NCBI GenBank assembly: GCA_947469285.1
Contig: CANIOW010000005.1
Location: forward strand, 1 to 64,000
From: Gammaproteobacteria bacterium
GTDB taxonomy: Bacteria; Pseudomonadota; Gammaproteobacteria; Steroidobacterales; Steroidobacteraceae
Direction: 5' to 3'
Length of the DNA: 64,000 nucleotides
The notes beneath the pieces are model-generated. The model saw nothing but the letters and a program-made list of their open reading frames with translations. It was not told the DNA's origin and searched no databases. Both the position numbers and the translations under genes were made by a program. This document shows, piece by piece, positions 6,340-15,443 of the stretch. Position 1 is the stretch's first letter. Every line of letters begins with the position of its first letter.

Positions 6340-9183
6340 CTATTGCCGGTAACTCAGCCGCAGGTACAGCAGACGCCCAGGATTGTCATAGGCATTGGGG
6401 TCAAAGTTATTCAAGGCGCAAGTGACGCACGCCGGCGGTGCTTGCGCCAACAGGTTGTTCACCCCGAGCGCCACGGTGAATCCATCGCCCATCCATGCCG
6501 GCACCCAGCGCAGTTGTGCATCGACATAGGTGCGAGCACCCAGCGGCTGGGGATCCCCCGCTTCCCGGACACCCGAGAGGTACCGCCCTGTTAACGTTGC
6601 ACCCAAGGCACCCCGGCTCCAGTCCAAGACAATATTCGACTTGGTCTTCGGGAATACTTGATCCGGACTACCTCGCTCGGTGCCGACCCGCAAAATAGCC
6701 GCCAAGCCGGCAGAAGTGGGGACAAATTCACTGAACTCCAACAACCGGGTGGTGAGCCAAAACACCTCGAACTGTCCCACAGGCCATTCGGGCGATGCCC
6801 AACGCACATTGATATCCAGCGCGCGAGTACGAATGCCACCGATATTGATCAGCGGATTGGTGATCGCCGTCACTTGTCCAGAAGCCGCTCGCGTAATCGT
6901 GGCGCAAGCCAAAGCATCGCCCGTCTGCGCGCACCGGTCCAGCAGCGCCTGACCGTTCTGCGCCTGAATGGCATGGTCGAGTTTGATGTCGGAATACGCT
7001 ACTTCCAGCGACAGCTCGCGCGACCAGAGGGTGTCAGACAGTGCCAACGGCTCCCAAACGCCACTGAAATTCCAGCTCCTGCTGGTTTCCGGCTGCAGCT
7101 GGCGGTTACCGCTGGTGATCACGCCTAATTGCGAACCCAGCTGGGTGTATCCACCGTTGGCCGGCACGCCATGCGCAATACAATTGGCGCGAACGGTGGC
7201 GCTGGCACCATTGGTCAGAAACTCCGAGCAAGGGTCAGTGATTTCCTGATCAAAGCGCGACGCGCTCCCGAACAACTCGCCGATAGCGGGGCTGCGGAAG
7301 CCCTCGCCGTAGGAGCCGCGAAACAGCAGCTCCTCCAACGGTCGCCACGACAGGCCCGCCTGGTAGGTCTGTCCGGTGCCCGAGGTGGAATAGTCAAAGG
7401 TGCGCGCTGCCACCGAGGCCTCCAGCCGCTGAAAAAACCGCCGCTCCGTCAATAGCGGCAGGCGTAGTTCTGCGTAGGCTTCACTAACCGTGATCTGGCC
7501 TTGAGTCGGCTGGGCCGGAATGTCGGCAGAAAATCCTGCGGCGACAATGGCATCTGGCTGAAAGTAGCCCTCCGTACGGCGGTGCTCCAGCCCCGCGGCA
7601 AAGGCCAACGGGCCTGCGGGCGTATCGAATAAGTCACCGGTCAGATTGGCCGAGACATCGAACAGCTGCTGCTGCGAAGCGTCGCGCTGAGTGAAACCGA
7701 TGTAGGCCAGCATCGCGGGGGTGATGGTACCCGCACCACCGAAGAGGTTCAGTGGAACACATGGCGCCGTGCAGTCGGCGATCGGCCCCAAGGCCTGCTG
7801 CACCCGCTGCGTATTCACATTCCCCGTGAAAGTTTGCCGCGCGTGGTTACGCGAATAGAGCGTGTTGAGATCCCAGTGCCAGTCTTTGTCCGCCACCTGG
7901 AATTCACCGGCGAGGACTGCCGTCAAATTCCAAGTATCGACGGTCTGCGCATAATGCCGGGGGCCATTTTCAATGAGGCGCCGGCCGATGAGCGTGTAAG
8001 TACCTGGCTGCAACGTGAATCCAAAAGCGTTATATGGATTGGTAGCGTCGATATGAATGGCGTCCAGCAGGTTGCCGGCGCCTGCATCCGGCCCGACAAA
8101 CAGCGGTAACGGCGCAGCCTGATTAGCAGACTGACGCTGCACATAGCTGGCGCGCACGCGCAGCTGCAACCTGTCGCTGATCTCGTGCTGTAACGACCCG
8201 AACAAACTAACGCGCTCCATGGGGGTGGAAAGATAGTTGTAGGGCTGGAAATTAAACCGATCCGCGGTAGTGAAGGGCTTAAAGCCCGAGGCTGCACCGG
8301 TGGGATCGCTGGGGACGTAAACCGCATTTTCGCCGGGCTGAAGCGCCTGGTTCAAGGTGAGGTCCAGATCGCGGCCGGTATTCGGATCGCTAACGATAAA
8401 GCGACCGAGTGGCGTGGCCGAACTACAGCCGCCGGGCAGGCAGGTGGTGGCAAACGGTGACGGGAAGCGGCTGATGGCCCTATCCCCGGAAAAAATCGGG
8501 TCCTGCTTAAAGTAACCGCCCCCCACCACGAAGTGCGTTCTCTCGGTAGCACCGCCCCAAGACACGTTGTAATCCTGCGCTAAGCCATCGCCATGATCTG
8601 TCTGACCAACCTGCGCGTTGGCGGTCACCCCCTCCTGTCGATCTTTGGTGATGATATTCACCACACCGGCAATGGCATCCGACCCATAGACGGGCGAAGC
8701 ACCTTCCTGCAACACCTCCACACGGCTAATCATGGCCGTGGGAATGGTGTTGAGATCCACCGACCCCGGGACACCCGACGCGGCCGTCCCCGGCACCCAG
8801 CGCAAGCCGTCCACCAGCACCAGCACGCGGCGAGAGCTCAAGTAGCGTAGATCGATCTCCGCCGACCCCGCACCCACACCGCCGCCGTCAGGGGGGTTGC
8901 CCACGTTACCGGAGTTGTTGAACTTAGAGTTCAGTCCGCCACCCGCCGACGGAATTCGCTGGAGCACGTCGACCGTCGAGGTCAGCCCCTGCCGGGCAAT
9001 GAGGCCCACATCCAGCTCGACCACCGGTTGGCTGCGCAGCAAAGGGCTGGTGCGAATGCGGGAGCCAATGACCACCACCTCCTCGAGATCAGGGGCATTT
9101 TGCTCAGACGCCGCTGCGCGGCCACCGCCCAAAGCGATCAGTAGCGCACCAGTAGCCACGTAGAATGCATGGGGTTTTTTCAT
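6340..9183 (-). CDS. TonB-dependent outer-membrane receptor
   Basis: 947 residues with an N-terminal signal peptide ([20 protein letters not shown]). The TonB box region [10 protein letters not shown] at about 34-43 is followed by a plug domain ([50 protein letters not shown]). A long beta-barrel ends in [10 protein letters not shown]. The plug style, with the glycine-rich segment near residue 95-110, is that of large proteobacterial receptors for siderophores, polysaccharide fragments or other bulky ligands. The substrate cannot be read from sequence. The last residue is glutamine rather than the usual aromatic, although an aromatic lies two residues earlier. It stands alone on the minus strand, divergent from a periplasmic binding-protein gene, which might handle the same nutrient (inference). 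Confidence 0.92.
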   Translation of the reverse strand: MKKPHAFYVATGALLIALGGGRAAASEQNAPDLEEVVVIGSRIRTSPLLRSQPVVELDVGLIARQGLTSTVDVLQRIPSAGGGLNSKFNNSGNVGNPPDGGGVGAGSAEIDLRYLSSRRVLVLVDGLRWVPGTAASGVPGSVDLNTIPTAMISRVEVLQEGASPVYGSDAIAGVVNIITKDRQEGVTANAQVGQTDHGDGLAQDYNVSWGGATERTHFVVGGGYFKQDPIFSGDRAISRFPSPFATTCLPGGCSSATPLGRFIVSDPNTGRDLDLTLNQALQPGENAVYVPSDPTGAASGFKPFTTADRFNFQPYNYLSTPMERVSLFGSLQHEISDRLQLRVRASYVQRQSANQAAPLPLFVGPDAGAGNLLDAIHIDATNPYNAFGFTLQPGTYTLIGRRLIENGPRHYAQTVDTWNLTAVLAGEFQVADKDWHWDLNTLYSRNHARQTFTGNVNTQRVQQALGPIADCTAPCVPLNLFGGAGTITPAMLAYIGFTQRDASQQQLFDVSANLTGDLFDTPAGPLAFAAGLEHRRTEGYFQPDAIVAAGFSADIPAQPTQGQITVSEAYAELRLPLLTERRFFQRLEASVAARTFDYSTSGTGQTYQAGLSWRPLEELLFRGSYGEGFRSPAIGELFGSASRFDQEITDPCSEFLTNGASATVRANCIAHGVPANGGYTQLGSQLGVITSGNRQLQPETSRSWNFSGVWEPLALSDTLWSRELSLEVAYSDIKLDHAIQAQNGQALLDRCAQTGDALACATITRAASGQVTAITNPLINIGGIRTRALDINVRWASPEWPVGQFEVFWLTTRLLEFSEFVPTSAGLAAILRVGTERGSPDQVFPKTKSNIVLDWSRGALGATLTGRYLSGVREAGDPQPLGARTYVDAQLRWVPAWMGDGFTVALGVNNLLAQAPPACVTCALNNFDPNAYDNPGRLLYLRLSYRQ

Positions 9184-9190
9184 GTGTCAC

Positions 9191-9206
9191 CCGGCCAAAT
9201 AGCCGG
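9191..9206 (-). other. Hairpin directly upstream of the TonB receptor start codon
   Basis: CCGGC (9191-9195), a six-base loop and GCCGG (9202-9206) form a perfect five-base-pair GC stem. It ends seven bases before the receptor ATG, just where a Shine-Dalgarno sequence should be accessible. No good Shine-Dalgarno is visible; GGGTGA is the nearest. A second short inverted repeat, GGAGT/ACTCC, lies at 9231-9248. This may tune translation, or it may be incidental in GC-rich DNA. Confidence 0.35.
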
Positions 9207-9322
9207 CAATCCTGCGGCCAGAGGTCGTTTGGAGTCAAATTAAACTCCTTGCCCGTCCCTAGGGCAGCCACCGGTGGCGTCGGCCAATAACAGCGACCGC
9301 GACGCTAACGCAAAACACCACG

Positions 9323-9328
9323 TATAAT
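9323..9328 (+). promoter_or_regulatory. -10 element (TATAAT) before the binding-protein gene
   Basis: A consensus TATAAT stands 38 bases before the ATG at 9367, in an AT-richer patch. No good -35 hexamer is found 16-18 bases upstream, so an activator may be needed. A strong ribosome-binding site, AGAGG at 9353-9357, follows. Confidence 0.5.
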
Positions 9329-9366
9329 CTAAGCTTCGCTAGACAATAAGAAAGAGGAAAAAGTCC

Positions 9367-10365
9367 ATGCGCCTTCCTATCCACCAGTCCCGGATTGGCA
9401 CCTGCCTCGTCACGCTTTGCCTGACCATGGCCATGCCCCTGATCACCCACGCGGCTAGCGAGACCCCAGCGCCAACCCCCAACATGGTGTACCTCGCCAG
9501 CAGCCTCGATTTTGCCTATTGGAGATCGATGGGCAAGGGTATCTGCGCCGCGGTCAAGCGCAACGGCTACACGTGTACGGTACTGAGCAGTAACAACAGC
9601 GCCGAGACCCAGTTGAATCACGCCAAAGCCGCCATCGAACGCGGCGTTGCCGGCATCGTCATTTCGCCAACGGACTCGGCGACTGCGCCCGCCGTACTGG
9701 CGCTCGCGCAGGCGGCTCACATTCCAGTGGTCATTGCCGACGTCGGCACCAACAGTGGCGAGTACGTGTCACTCGTTACCTCGGACAACCAGGAAGGCGC
9801 CTACCAAACCGGAAAAGCCCTGCTGCAGGTGATGCAAGCCAAAGGCTGGGGCGGTGGCAGCGTCTCGCAAATCACCTTATCGCTGGCACGCAACAATGGC
9901 CAACTACGCACGGCGGGTTTTCGTCAGGCATTGACCGAAGGTGGCGTGACGGAAGGCAACTCGCGGCAAATGCAAACCTATACGGCCGAGGAGTCACTTG
10001 CCTTCACTCAGGAATTGCTCACCGCCAACCCTGGGATACGTGGACTGTTCATCCAAACTGACACCCCCACCTTAGGGGCCGTGCAGGCCATCAAGGCTGC
10101 CAAACGCAGCGGTGACCTGGCAGTGGCTGCCTTCGACGGCACGCCCGAATTCATCGAGCTGTTCAAAAATGGTGATCTGGTGGTGTCTGGTATGCAGCAA
10201 CCCTACTTGATGGGCCAACAGGCGGGCGAGGCCCTCGCGCAGCATTTGAAGGGCAACACCGTCGCCAAGCAGATCGTTGTACCCATTCTGGTGGTGACGC
10301 GCCAGAATTTAGAGCAGCTGCTGCCGACCATTCAAGTCACGGTTTTTGCCAACGAGGCTAACTGA
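9367..10365 (+). CDS. Periplasmic sugar-type substrate-binding protein (type 1 fold, RbsB-like)
   Basis: 332 residues with a signal peptide ending near THAAS. The mature part shows the LacI/RbsB-type binding fold: MVYLASSLDFAYWRSMGKGI, then GVAGIVISPTDSATAPAVL and IPVVIADVGTN in the first lobe. VAAFDGTPEFIELFKNGDLV, followed by GMQQPYLMGQQAGEALAQHL, closes the second. These are hallmarks of the ribose/galactose/AI-2 ABC-importer binding proteins. No ATPase or permease gene is adjacent, so it either feeds a distant transporter or acts with a sensor. It is divergent from the TonB receptor and starts the plus-strand run of catabolic genes. The ligand is unknown. Confidence 0.85.
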   Translation: MRLPIHQSRIGTCLVTLCLTMAMPLITHAASETPAPTPNMVYLASSLDFAYWRSMGKGICAAVKRNGYTCTVLSSNNSAETQLNHAKAAIERGVAGIVISPTDSATAPAVLALAQAAHIPVVIADVGTNSGEYVSLVTSDNQEGAYQTGKALLQVMQAKGWGGGSVSQITLSLARNNGQLRTAGFRQALTEGGVTEGNSRQMQTYTAEESLAFTQELLTANPGIRGLFIQTDTPTLGAVQAIKAAKRSGDLAVAAFDGTPEFIELFKNGDLVVSGMQQPYLMGQQAGEALAQHLKGNTVAKQIVVPILVVTRQNLEQLLPTIQVTVFANEAN

Positions 10366-10463
10366 CTTTTTTGCCATTGGAGTCACCGCCTGTTGTCGCC
10401 TTAGCGAGCAGGCCGTTCCAAGAATTTAACGCTATTTACCTTGTAACATCAGGAGAACGTTTC

Positions 10464-10838
10464 ATGTTTTCACACGTCATGCTCGGCACCAACCACCTTG
10501 AGCGGTCCAAGACTTTTTATGACGCCCTGCTGGGCACCTTGGGCATTGCGCCTGGCGTGGTCGACGACATCCGTATTTTCTATATCACGCCTACCGGCAT
10601 CTTCTCGGTCTCGCAGCCCATCAACGGACTGCCCGCCACCTGCGCCAACGGCGGTACCATCGGTTTTGCAGCAAGCTCGGCGGAACAGGCAGCTGCGTGG
10701 CACGCCGCCGGCATCGCAGCCGGTGGCACCACCTGCGAAGACCCACCGGGCGTTCGCGACAGCAAGATGGGCGCGTACTATCTGGCGTATCTGCGCGACC
10801 CGGATGGCAACAAACTCTGTGCGCTCTACCGGATGTAA
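10464..10838 (+). CDS. VOC-superfamily (glyoxalase/bleomycin-resistance fold) protein
   Basis: 124-residue single VOC domain: MFSHVMLGTNHLERSKTFYD begins the first beta-alpha-beta-beta-beta module, and AYYLAYLRDPDGNKLCALYR is the classic C-terminal module with the metal-ligand-bearing RDPDGN strand. ATG 10464 is supported by AGGAG at 10451-10455; an upstream in-frame extension has no ribosome-binding site. Such small proteins act as lyases, isomerases, dioxygenases or binding proteins. The first metal position appears to be His in FSHVML. It sits between the binding-protein gene and the SDR gene, all on the same strand, so a role in the same catabolic route is likely but unproven. Confidence 0.85.
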   Translation: MFSHVMLGTNHLERSKTFYDALLGTLGIAPGVVDDIRIFYITPTGIFSVSQPINGLPATCANGGTIGFAASSAEQAAAWHAAGIAAGGTTCEDPPGVRDSKMGAYYLAYLRDPDGNKLCALYRM

Positions 10839-10909
10839 GCTATTACCAAGCTGAGGTTCAGCGGCACCAGTCGCAGTGTCAATAGAACAAAACTATCGCA
10901 GGGGGCCGC

Positions 10910-11680
10910 ATGATTCTCGAAGGTAAAGTAGTCATAGTGACGGGGGCTGGGCCGGGCATGGGACAGGCTTTATGCCGTGGTGCAGCGGCGGAAGGCGCCA
11001 AGGTTGCGGTGTCCGCCCGCTCGGTGGAGGCCATCGAAGCCATCGTCGCAGATATCCGCGCTGCCGGTGGCGAGGCGATCGCTGTACCCACCGATGTCTC
11101 GGACACCGCGCAATGTCACCACTTGGCTGCAGCTACGCTCAAGGCTTTTGGGCGTATCGATGGGCTGGTCAATTCCGCCTACTTCCATGGAGCCTGGGCC
11201 AATCTTGAATCTGCCACTATCGAAGACGTAGCGCAGGCGTTCAACGTCAACGCACTCGGTGGCCTGCGCATGGCGCAGGCCGTTATCCCGCAGATGCGCG
11301 CCCAAGGCGCAGGCTCGATCGTCAATATTTCAACGCTCGCCACCCGCAAGCCCAACCTGGGTGAGGGCGGCTATGCGATGAGCAAGGCGGCGCTCGCCCA
11401 GATGACACGGCAGCTGGCGATTGAATTAGGCGGCACCGGCATTCGGGTCAACACCACGCTCATGGGCTGGATGGATGGCACGCCGGTGCAAAACTATTTC
11501 GCGAACATGGGCGAAGCCGGCGTCGCCTTCAGGAAACAGCGTTCTGCGGAAATCCCCATTGGGCATATTCCGCCGGACAAGGAATGCGCTAAAACCGTGT
11601 ATTTCCTGCTGTCCGACTATGCCAGTGAAGTGACCGGAGCCGCGCTTGAAGTCAACGGTGGAGACTGGGTGTCTATCTGA
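10910..11680 (+). CDS. Short-chain dehydrogenase/reductase (SDR)
   Basis: Classical SDR of 256 residues. The cofactor motif TGAGPGMG is at 11-18, the catalytic tyrosine and lysine are in Y155-A-M-S-K159, and the upstream serine is in IVNISTLA. The usual NNAG is replaced by VNSAYF, a deviation seen in some subfamilies. The C-terminus ends EVNGGDWVS as in many FabG-like oxidoreductases. It probably oxidises or reduces a hydroxyl/carbonyl group with NAD(P)H in the cytosol. The stop codon overlaps the start of the next gene (TGATG at 11678-11682), showing tight coupling to the AhpD-like pair and placing it in one operon with them. Confidence 0.9.
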   Translation: MILEGKVVIVTGAGPGMGQALCRGAAAEGAKVAVSARSVEAIEAIVADIRAAGGEAIAVPTDVSDTAQCHHLAAATLKAFGRIDGLVNSAYFHGAWANLESATIEDVAQAFNVNALGGLRMAQAVIPQMRAQGAGSIVNISTLATRKPNLGEGGYAMSKAALAQMTRQLAIELGGTGIRVNTTLMGWMDGTPVQNYFANMGEAGVAFRKQRSAEIPIGHIPPDKECAKTVYFLLSDYASEVTGAALEVNGGDWVSI

Positions 11681-12141
11681 TGCCCAGCCACCCCTCTTCG
11701 CTCGGATGGTTGGCCAGCGCGGGGCTGGCGCCGCCCGTGCTGGAGCACCTGTTGCTGCTGGAAAAGCAGCTGTGGACCGACACGCTCGAACCGCCATTAC
11801 TCGAACTGGTGCGGTTGCGAGTTGCACAGCTGCTCGAGGCACCGGCCGAAGTGGCGCGTCGCTCCCCCGCCGCGGTCGCCGCCGGCTTCGCTGAATCCAA
11901 GGCGCTAGCGCTGTCGGCATGGCGCCATTCCACGGCGTTTAACGAACGTGAACAGGCGGTGTTGGCGTGGACGGAGCACTGGGTCATCGACCCCGAGCAG
12001 ATCACCGACGCCGATGCGGCACGCCTGCGGCGCTCGCTCACGGACCAAGACTGCGCCTCACTGTCCACCGCGCTGGCGTTGTTTGAAGCGCTCGCGCGCA
12101 CGCGGCTGGCGCTGGGGCTGGCCACCTCGGGAGTGAATTAA
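11680..12141 (+). CDS. AhpD-like (carboxymuconolactone decarboxylase fold) protein lacking the CxxC pair
   Basis: 153 residues, all-helical. The fold is suggested by LVRLRVAQLLEAP, SKALALSAWRHSTAFNEREQAVLAWTEHW and TDADAARLRRSLTDQ, in the order seen in the carboxymuconolactone decarboxylase/AhpD family. At the point where AhpD-type proteins have a C-x-x-C after the helix carrying LRV, this protein has LEAPAEVARR; its only cysteine lies near the C-terminus. It is therefore probably not a thiol peroxidase or reductase and may be a regulatory partner of the next gene, which does keep the pair. The assignment to this family is by pattern and by its position beside a clearer relative. Confidence 0.65.
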   Translation: MPSHPSSLGWLASAGLAPPVLEHLLLLEKQLWTDTLEPPLLELVRLRVAQLLEAPAEVARRSPAAVAAGFAESKALALSAWRHSTAFNEREQAVLAWTEHWVIDPEQITDADAARLRRSLTDQDCASLSTALALFEALARTRLALGLATSGVN

Positions 12142-12180
12142 CATGCCACAACATCCCGCAACCTGTCCGAGGAGCGCCGC

Positions 12181-12699
12181 ATGACCGAGTCCAGAATAGC
12201 GCCGCCGGCAGGCGGGTTCTCCGTGTTCGATCATCACCCCCCGTTGTGGCGCACTTTTAACCAATTCTATGGCCACCTGTGGACGAATGGCGCGTTGGAC
12301 CAGCCCACCAAGGAGGCCGCGCGCCTGCGCAATGCTCGCGTCACCGGCTGCCCGATTTGCCGCAATCTGCGCTTTGACGGAGCACGCGACCAAGGCCTGA
12401 CCGAATCTTATGTTGCACAGATTACCGACGACTACGACAGTTCCGCCCTGCCGCGCCGCTGGAAGGACGCTGTGCGCTGGACCGACGTGGTCATCGGTCA
12501 CCCCGCCTCCGTTCGCGCTGAGGACCGTACGGAACTCCAGTCCCGGTTCACGCCGGCGGAATTGGTCGAGCTGACACTCATGGCGGCGATCGCCCAAGGC
12601 TTCTCCAAAGCAGTGGTCGCTTGGGGAGGCGCCAGCGATATGCCGACCACCATTGTGCCGACACCGACCCCGGACCGCATGGTCACCAGCGGCACCTGA
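12181..12699 (+). CDS. Carboxymuconolactone decarboxylase/AhpD-family protein
   Basis: 172 residues. KEAARLRNARVTGCPICRNLR carries the redox-type C57-P-I-C60 motif at the end of the helix, typical of AhpD-like alkylhydroperoxidases. LPRRWKDAVRWTDVVIGHP and FTPAELVELTLMAAIAQGFSKA fit the helical bundle that follows. Members either catalyse thiol-disulphide chemistry or ring decarboxylation; the CxxC favours the former. It lies 39 bases after its cysteine-less relative and 37 before the SRPBCC gene on the same strand, so the three are probably co-transcribed. Confidence 0.82.
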   Translation: MTESRIAPPAGGFSVFDHHPPLWRTFNQFYGHLWTNGALDQPTKEAARLRNARVTGCPICRNLRFDGARDQGLTESYVAQITDDYDSSALPRRWKDAVRWTDVVIGHPASVRAEDRTELQSRFTPAELVELTLMAAIAQGFSKAVVAWGGASDMPTTIVPTPTPDRMVTSGT

Positions 12700-12736
12700 T
12701 TTTCGTCCCTTCGCCCAACCCAACGGAAGTAACACC

Positions 12737-13243
12737 ATGCACTGGACCCAGAGCGCGAAGACCGTAGCGCAAGACCCCCTTAATGGCTATGACGCGAACA
12801 CAGTCGTGGTCAGCGACCGCGTGGACATCAATGCCCCGGCGTCCGTGGTCTGGGCCATCCTGACCGACCTGCCGCGTTATAACGAGTGGAACCCGTTTTG
12901 TATCCGCGCCGCCTCCACCCTGGAAATGGGCGCCGCCGTCGACATGACGCTGATGAACTACCCCATGCCAGGACAACTGGTGCCGAATTGCGAATACATT
13001 TGTGCGTTCGAACCTGAACGCCTGCTCTCATGGGAACTGCAACACAGCGCATTTTGGCCGTATGCGGCACGCCGGGACCAGATGATCGAGTCCACGGGAC
13101 CAGGCACCTGCCGGTATTACTCCACCGACGCCTTCTTAGGTGAATCCGGCATCCATGTCATGCGTTTTTGTGGCGCGTGGGTGAAGCGGGCGTTTGACGA
13201 CACGGCCCGCGCCTTGAAGGCCCGCGCAGAAGCCATGGCCTAG
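12737..13243 (+). CDS. SRPBCC (START/Bet v 1-like) family protein
   Basis: 168 residues. RVDINAPASVVWAILTDLPRYNEW is the canonical opening of the SRPBCC helix-grip fold (strand, then two helices), and the closing helix VMRFCGAWVKRAFDDTARAL lines the cavity. These proteins bind hydrophobic ligands or act as polyketide-cyclase-like enzymes. ATG 12737 is preceded by GGAAG; the longer in-frame reading overlaps the previous gene and lacks a ribosome-binding site. It is embedded in the catabolic run with SDR, AhpD-like and GST genes. The ligand is unknown. Confidence 0.82.
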   Translation: MHWTQSAKTVAQDPLNGYDANTVVVSDRVDINAPASVVWAILTDLPRYNEWNPFCIRAASTLEMGAAVDMTLMNYPMPGQLVPNCEYICAFEPERLLSWELQHSAFWPYAARRDQMIESTGPGTCRYYSTDAFLGESGIHVMRFCGAWVKRAFDDTARALKARAEAMA

Positions 13244-13299
13244 GCGGCGCGCTGATTTTTCAGCCCCGCCCTGTTCAATCTTGAAGGAATAATCTCACC

Positions 13300-13974
13300 A
13301 TGAAGCTCTATTTCCACGCTGTGTCCACCACCAGCCGGCCCATCCTCTTATTTGCCGCCGATGAAAATATCGTCTTTGGCAGCAACGTCGTGGATCTGTT
13401 CGCAGACGCCCACAAGCAAGCCAGCTACAGCAGCGTTAACCCCAGCCAGCAGGTACCCACGCTGGAGGATGATGGCTTTTTACTGACCGAAAGCTCGGCC
13501 ATCTTGAAGTATCTGGCGGACAAGCAAGGCAGTGCTGCCTACCCCCAGAACCTGCAGCAGCGAGCACGCATCAATGAATGCATGGACTGGTTGAATACGG
13601 GGTTTTACCGCGACTTGGGCTATAACTTCATCTATCCGCAGGCCTTACCCAAATTCCAGTGTAAAGATCCCGCAGCCCAAGCAGAAACGCTGGCTTTTGG
13701 TCGCGAGCAGGCCCATCGCTGGTTAAATGTGCTCGATACGAATCTCATCGGCACAAATGAGTTCCTGTGCGGCCAGCAGATTAGCCTCGCCGACTATCTG
13801 GGCATCGCCATGCTGACGCTCGGCGAGGTAGTACATCTGGACTATTCGCGTTGGAAAAATGTCACCCGCTGGGCGAATGGCATGAAGGCCCGGCCCAATT
13901 GGGCTCCCGTCAACGAGCCGTTTTATGCCTACTTTGTCGCTCCCTACAAAGACAGCACCTTCGAACAGCTATAA
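13300..13974 (+). CDS. Glutathione S-transferase family protein
   Basis: 224 residues, cytosolic. The N-terminal thioredoxin-like half has LYFHAVSTTSRPILLFA, the cis-proline in QQVPTL and the glutathione gamma-glutamyl contact ESSAILKYLA. The C-terminal helical half contains the N-capping box ISLADYLGIAML. The serine pair near residues 9-12 suggests a theta-type or bacterial beta-like class. Such enzymes conjugate or reduce electrophiles; position between the SRPBCC gene and eutB suggests detoxification of a pathway intermediate. GAAGGAAT precedes the ATG. Confidence 0.88.
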   Translation: MKLYFHAVSTTSRPILLFAADENIVFGSNVVDLFADAHKQASYSSVNPSQQVPTLEDDGFLLTESSAILKYLADKQGSAAYPQNLQQRARINECMDWLNTGFYRDLGYNFIYPQALPKFQCKDPAAQAETLAFGREQAHRWLNVLDTNLIGTNEFLCGQQISLADYLGIAMLTLGEVVHLDYSRWKNVTRWANGMKARPNWAPVNEPFYAYFVAPYKDSTFEQL

Positions 13975-14051
13975 GCCTACGGCGACGGCCTGCGCGAGCG
14001 CCGCCTGGCACGCTATAGTGTTGCCAGTTCTCGCGGCGAGGAGCCGGCAGC

Positions 14052-15443
14052 ATGAGCTTTACGCACACGGTCGACGGCACGCAGTGGCGGTTCAACAGCC
14101 TGCGTGAGCTGCTGGCAACAGCCTCCCCAGAACGCTCTGGCGATGCCCTAGCCGGCCTGATGGCCGCCAGCGCGGTGCAACGCATGGCGGCCCGTCTGGC
14201 GCTGGCCGATCTGCCACTGCGGCACTTCCTGCTGGAGGCGGTGGTGCCCTATGAACAAGATGATGTGACACGCCTGATCATCGACACGCATGACGCCGCC
14301 GCGTTCGCCGCGGTGGCCCACCTGACCGTCGGTGAGTTTCGGAACTGGCTGCTGTCGCCGGCGGCCGATACGCAGGCGCTCACGCGCTTGGCGCCTGGCC
14401 TGACGCCGGAGATGGTAGCCGGCGTGAGCAAACTGATGCGCCATCAGGACCTCATTGCCGTGGCGCGAAAATGCAGTGTGGTGACCCGTTTTCGCAATAC
14501 TCAGGGGCTTCCCGGGCGGATGGGCGTGCGGCTGCAGCCGAACCATCCCACGGATGATCTGCAGGGCGTGGCCGCCGCCGTGCTTGATGGCCTGCTCTAT
14601 GGCGCCGGCGATGCCGTTATCGGCATCAATCCTGCCTCCGACGACTTGCCGACCTTTATCGGTTTATGGCAGATGCTGGACGAGGTGATCACGCGTTTTG
14701 AAATCCCCACGCAGTCCTGCGTCCTCACCCATGTGACACAACAGTTGCGTGGCATGGCCGCCGGTGCGCCGGTGGACCTGGTGTTCCAGTCGGTGGGCGG
14801 CACACAGCAAACCAACACCAGCTTTGGCATCACGCTTGCCCTGCTCGCTGAAGCACAGGCAGCCGCACGCTCGCTCCAACGCGGGACCGTGGGCACCCAG
14901 GTGATGTACTTCGAAACCGGCCAGGGCAGTGCGCTGTCCGCCAATGCACACCATGGCGTAGACCAGCAGACGCTCGAAGCGCGGGCTTATGGCGTGGCGC
15001 GCCATTTTGATCCGTTCCTGACCAACAGCGTAGTCGGGTTTATCGGACCGGAGTATCTCTATGACGGTAAGCAGATTATCCGCGCCGGTCTGGAGGACCA
15101 CTTCTGTGGCAAGTTACTGGGCGTGCCCTTGGGCGTGGACGTGTGCCATACCACGCACGCCGAGGCAGATTTCGACGACATGGATACCCTCCTAACCCTG
15201 CTGGGTACCGCCGGCGTGAATTTCATCATGGGCGTACCTGGCGCGGACGATGTGATGCTGAACTACCAGAGCACATCCTTCCATGACGCGCTGTATCTAC
15301 GCGACCTGTTGGGTTTACGCCGCGCACCCGAATTTGAGCGCTGGCTGGAGCGCATGCAACTGACCGACGGCGCGGGCCGACTGCTCCCGGCCAAGGCAGG
15401 CCATGCTTTGCTCGCGGCTGCCAGCGCACTGAGCGCCGCATGA
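14052..15443 (+). CDS. eutB: Ethanolamine ammonia-lyase, large subunit
   Basis: 463 residues, near the family's usual length. EutB is the catalytic subunit that, with adenosylcobalamin, splits ethanolamine to acetaldehyde and ammonia. Recognisable segments are SPERSGDALAGLMAAS, LSPAADTQALTRLAPGLTPEMVAGVSKLM split by the family spacing, NTQGLPGRMGVRLQPNHPTDD, FVGPEYLYDGKQIIRAGLEDHFCGK-like text here written FIGPEYLYDGKQ, and GVDVCHTTHAEADFDDM. It starts after GAGGAG at 14038-14043 and overlaps eutC by four bases. No microcompartment shell genes, eutA reactivase or cobalamin genes are present, so this is the simple cytosolic form. Confidence 0.95.
   Translation: MSFTHTVDGTQWRFNSLRELLATASPERSGDALAGLMAASAVQRMAARLALADLPLRHFLLEAVVPYEQDDVTRLIIDTHDAAAFAAVAHLTVGEFRNWLLSPAADTQALTRLAPGLTPEMVAGVSKLMRHQDLIAVARKCSVVTRFRNTQGLPGRMGVRLQPNHPTDDLQGVAAAVLDGLLYGAGDAVIGINPASDDLPTFIGLWQMLDEVITRFEIPTQSCVLTHVTQQLRGMAAGAPVDLVFQSVGGTQQTNTSFGITLALLAEAQAAARSLQRGTVGTQVMYFETGQGSALSANAHHGVDQQTLEARAYGVARHFDPFLTNSVVGFIGPEYLYDGKQIIRAGLEDHFCGKLLGVPLGVDVCHTTHAEADFDDMDTLLTLLGTAGVNFIMGVPGADDVMLNYQSTSFHDALYLRDLLGLRRAPEFERWLERMQLTDGAGRLLPAKAGHALLAAASALSAA

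Noticed and set aside
13975-14051. Cobalamin riboswitch before eutB
   Set aside because: The 77-base spacer is too short and lacks the B12 box.
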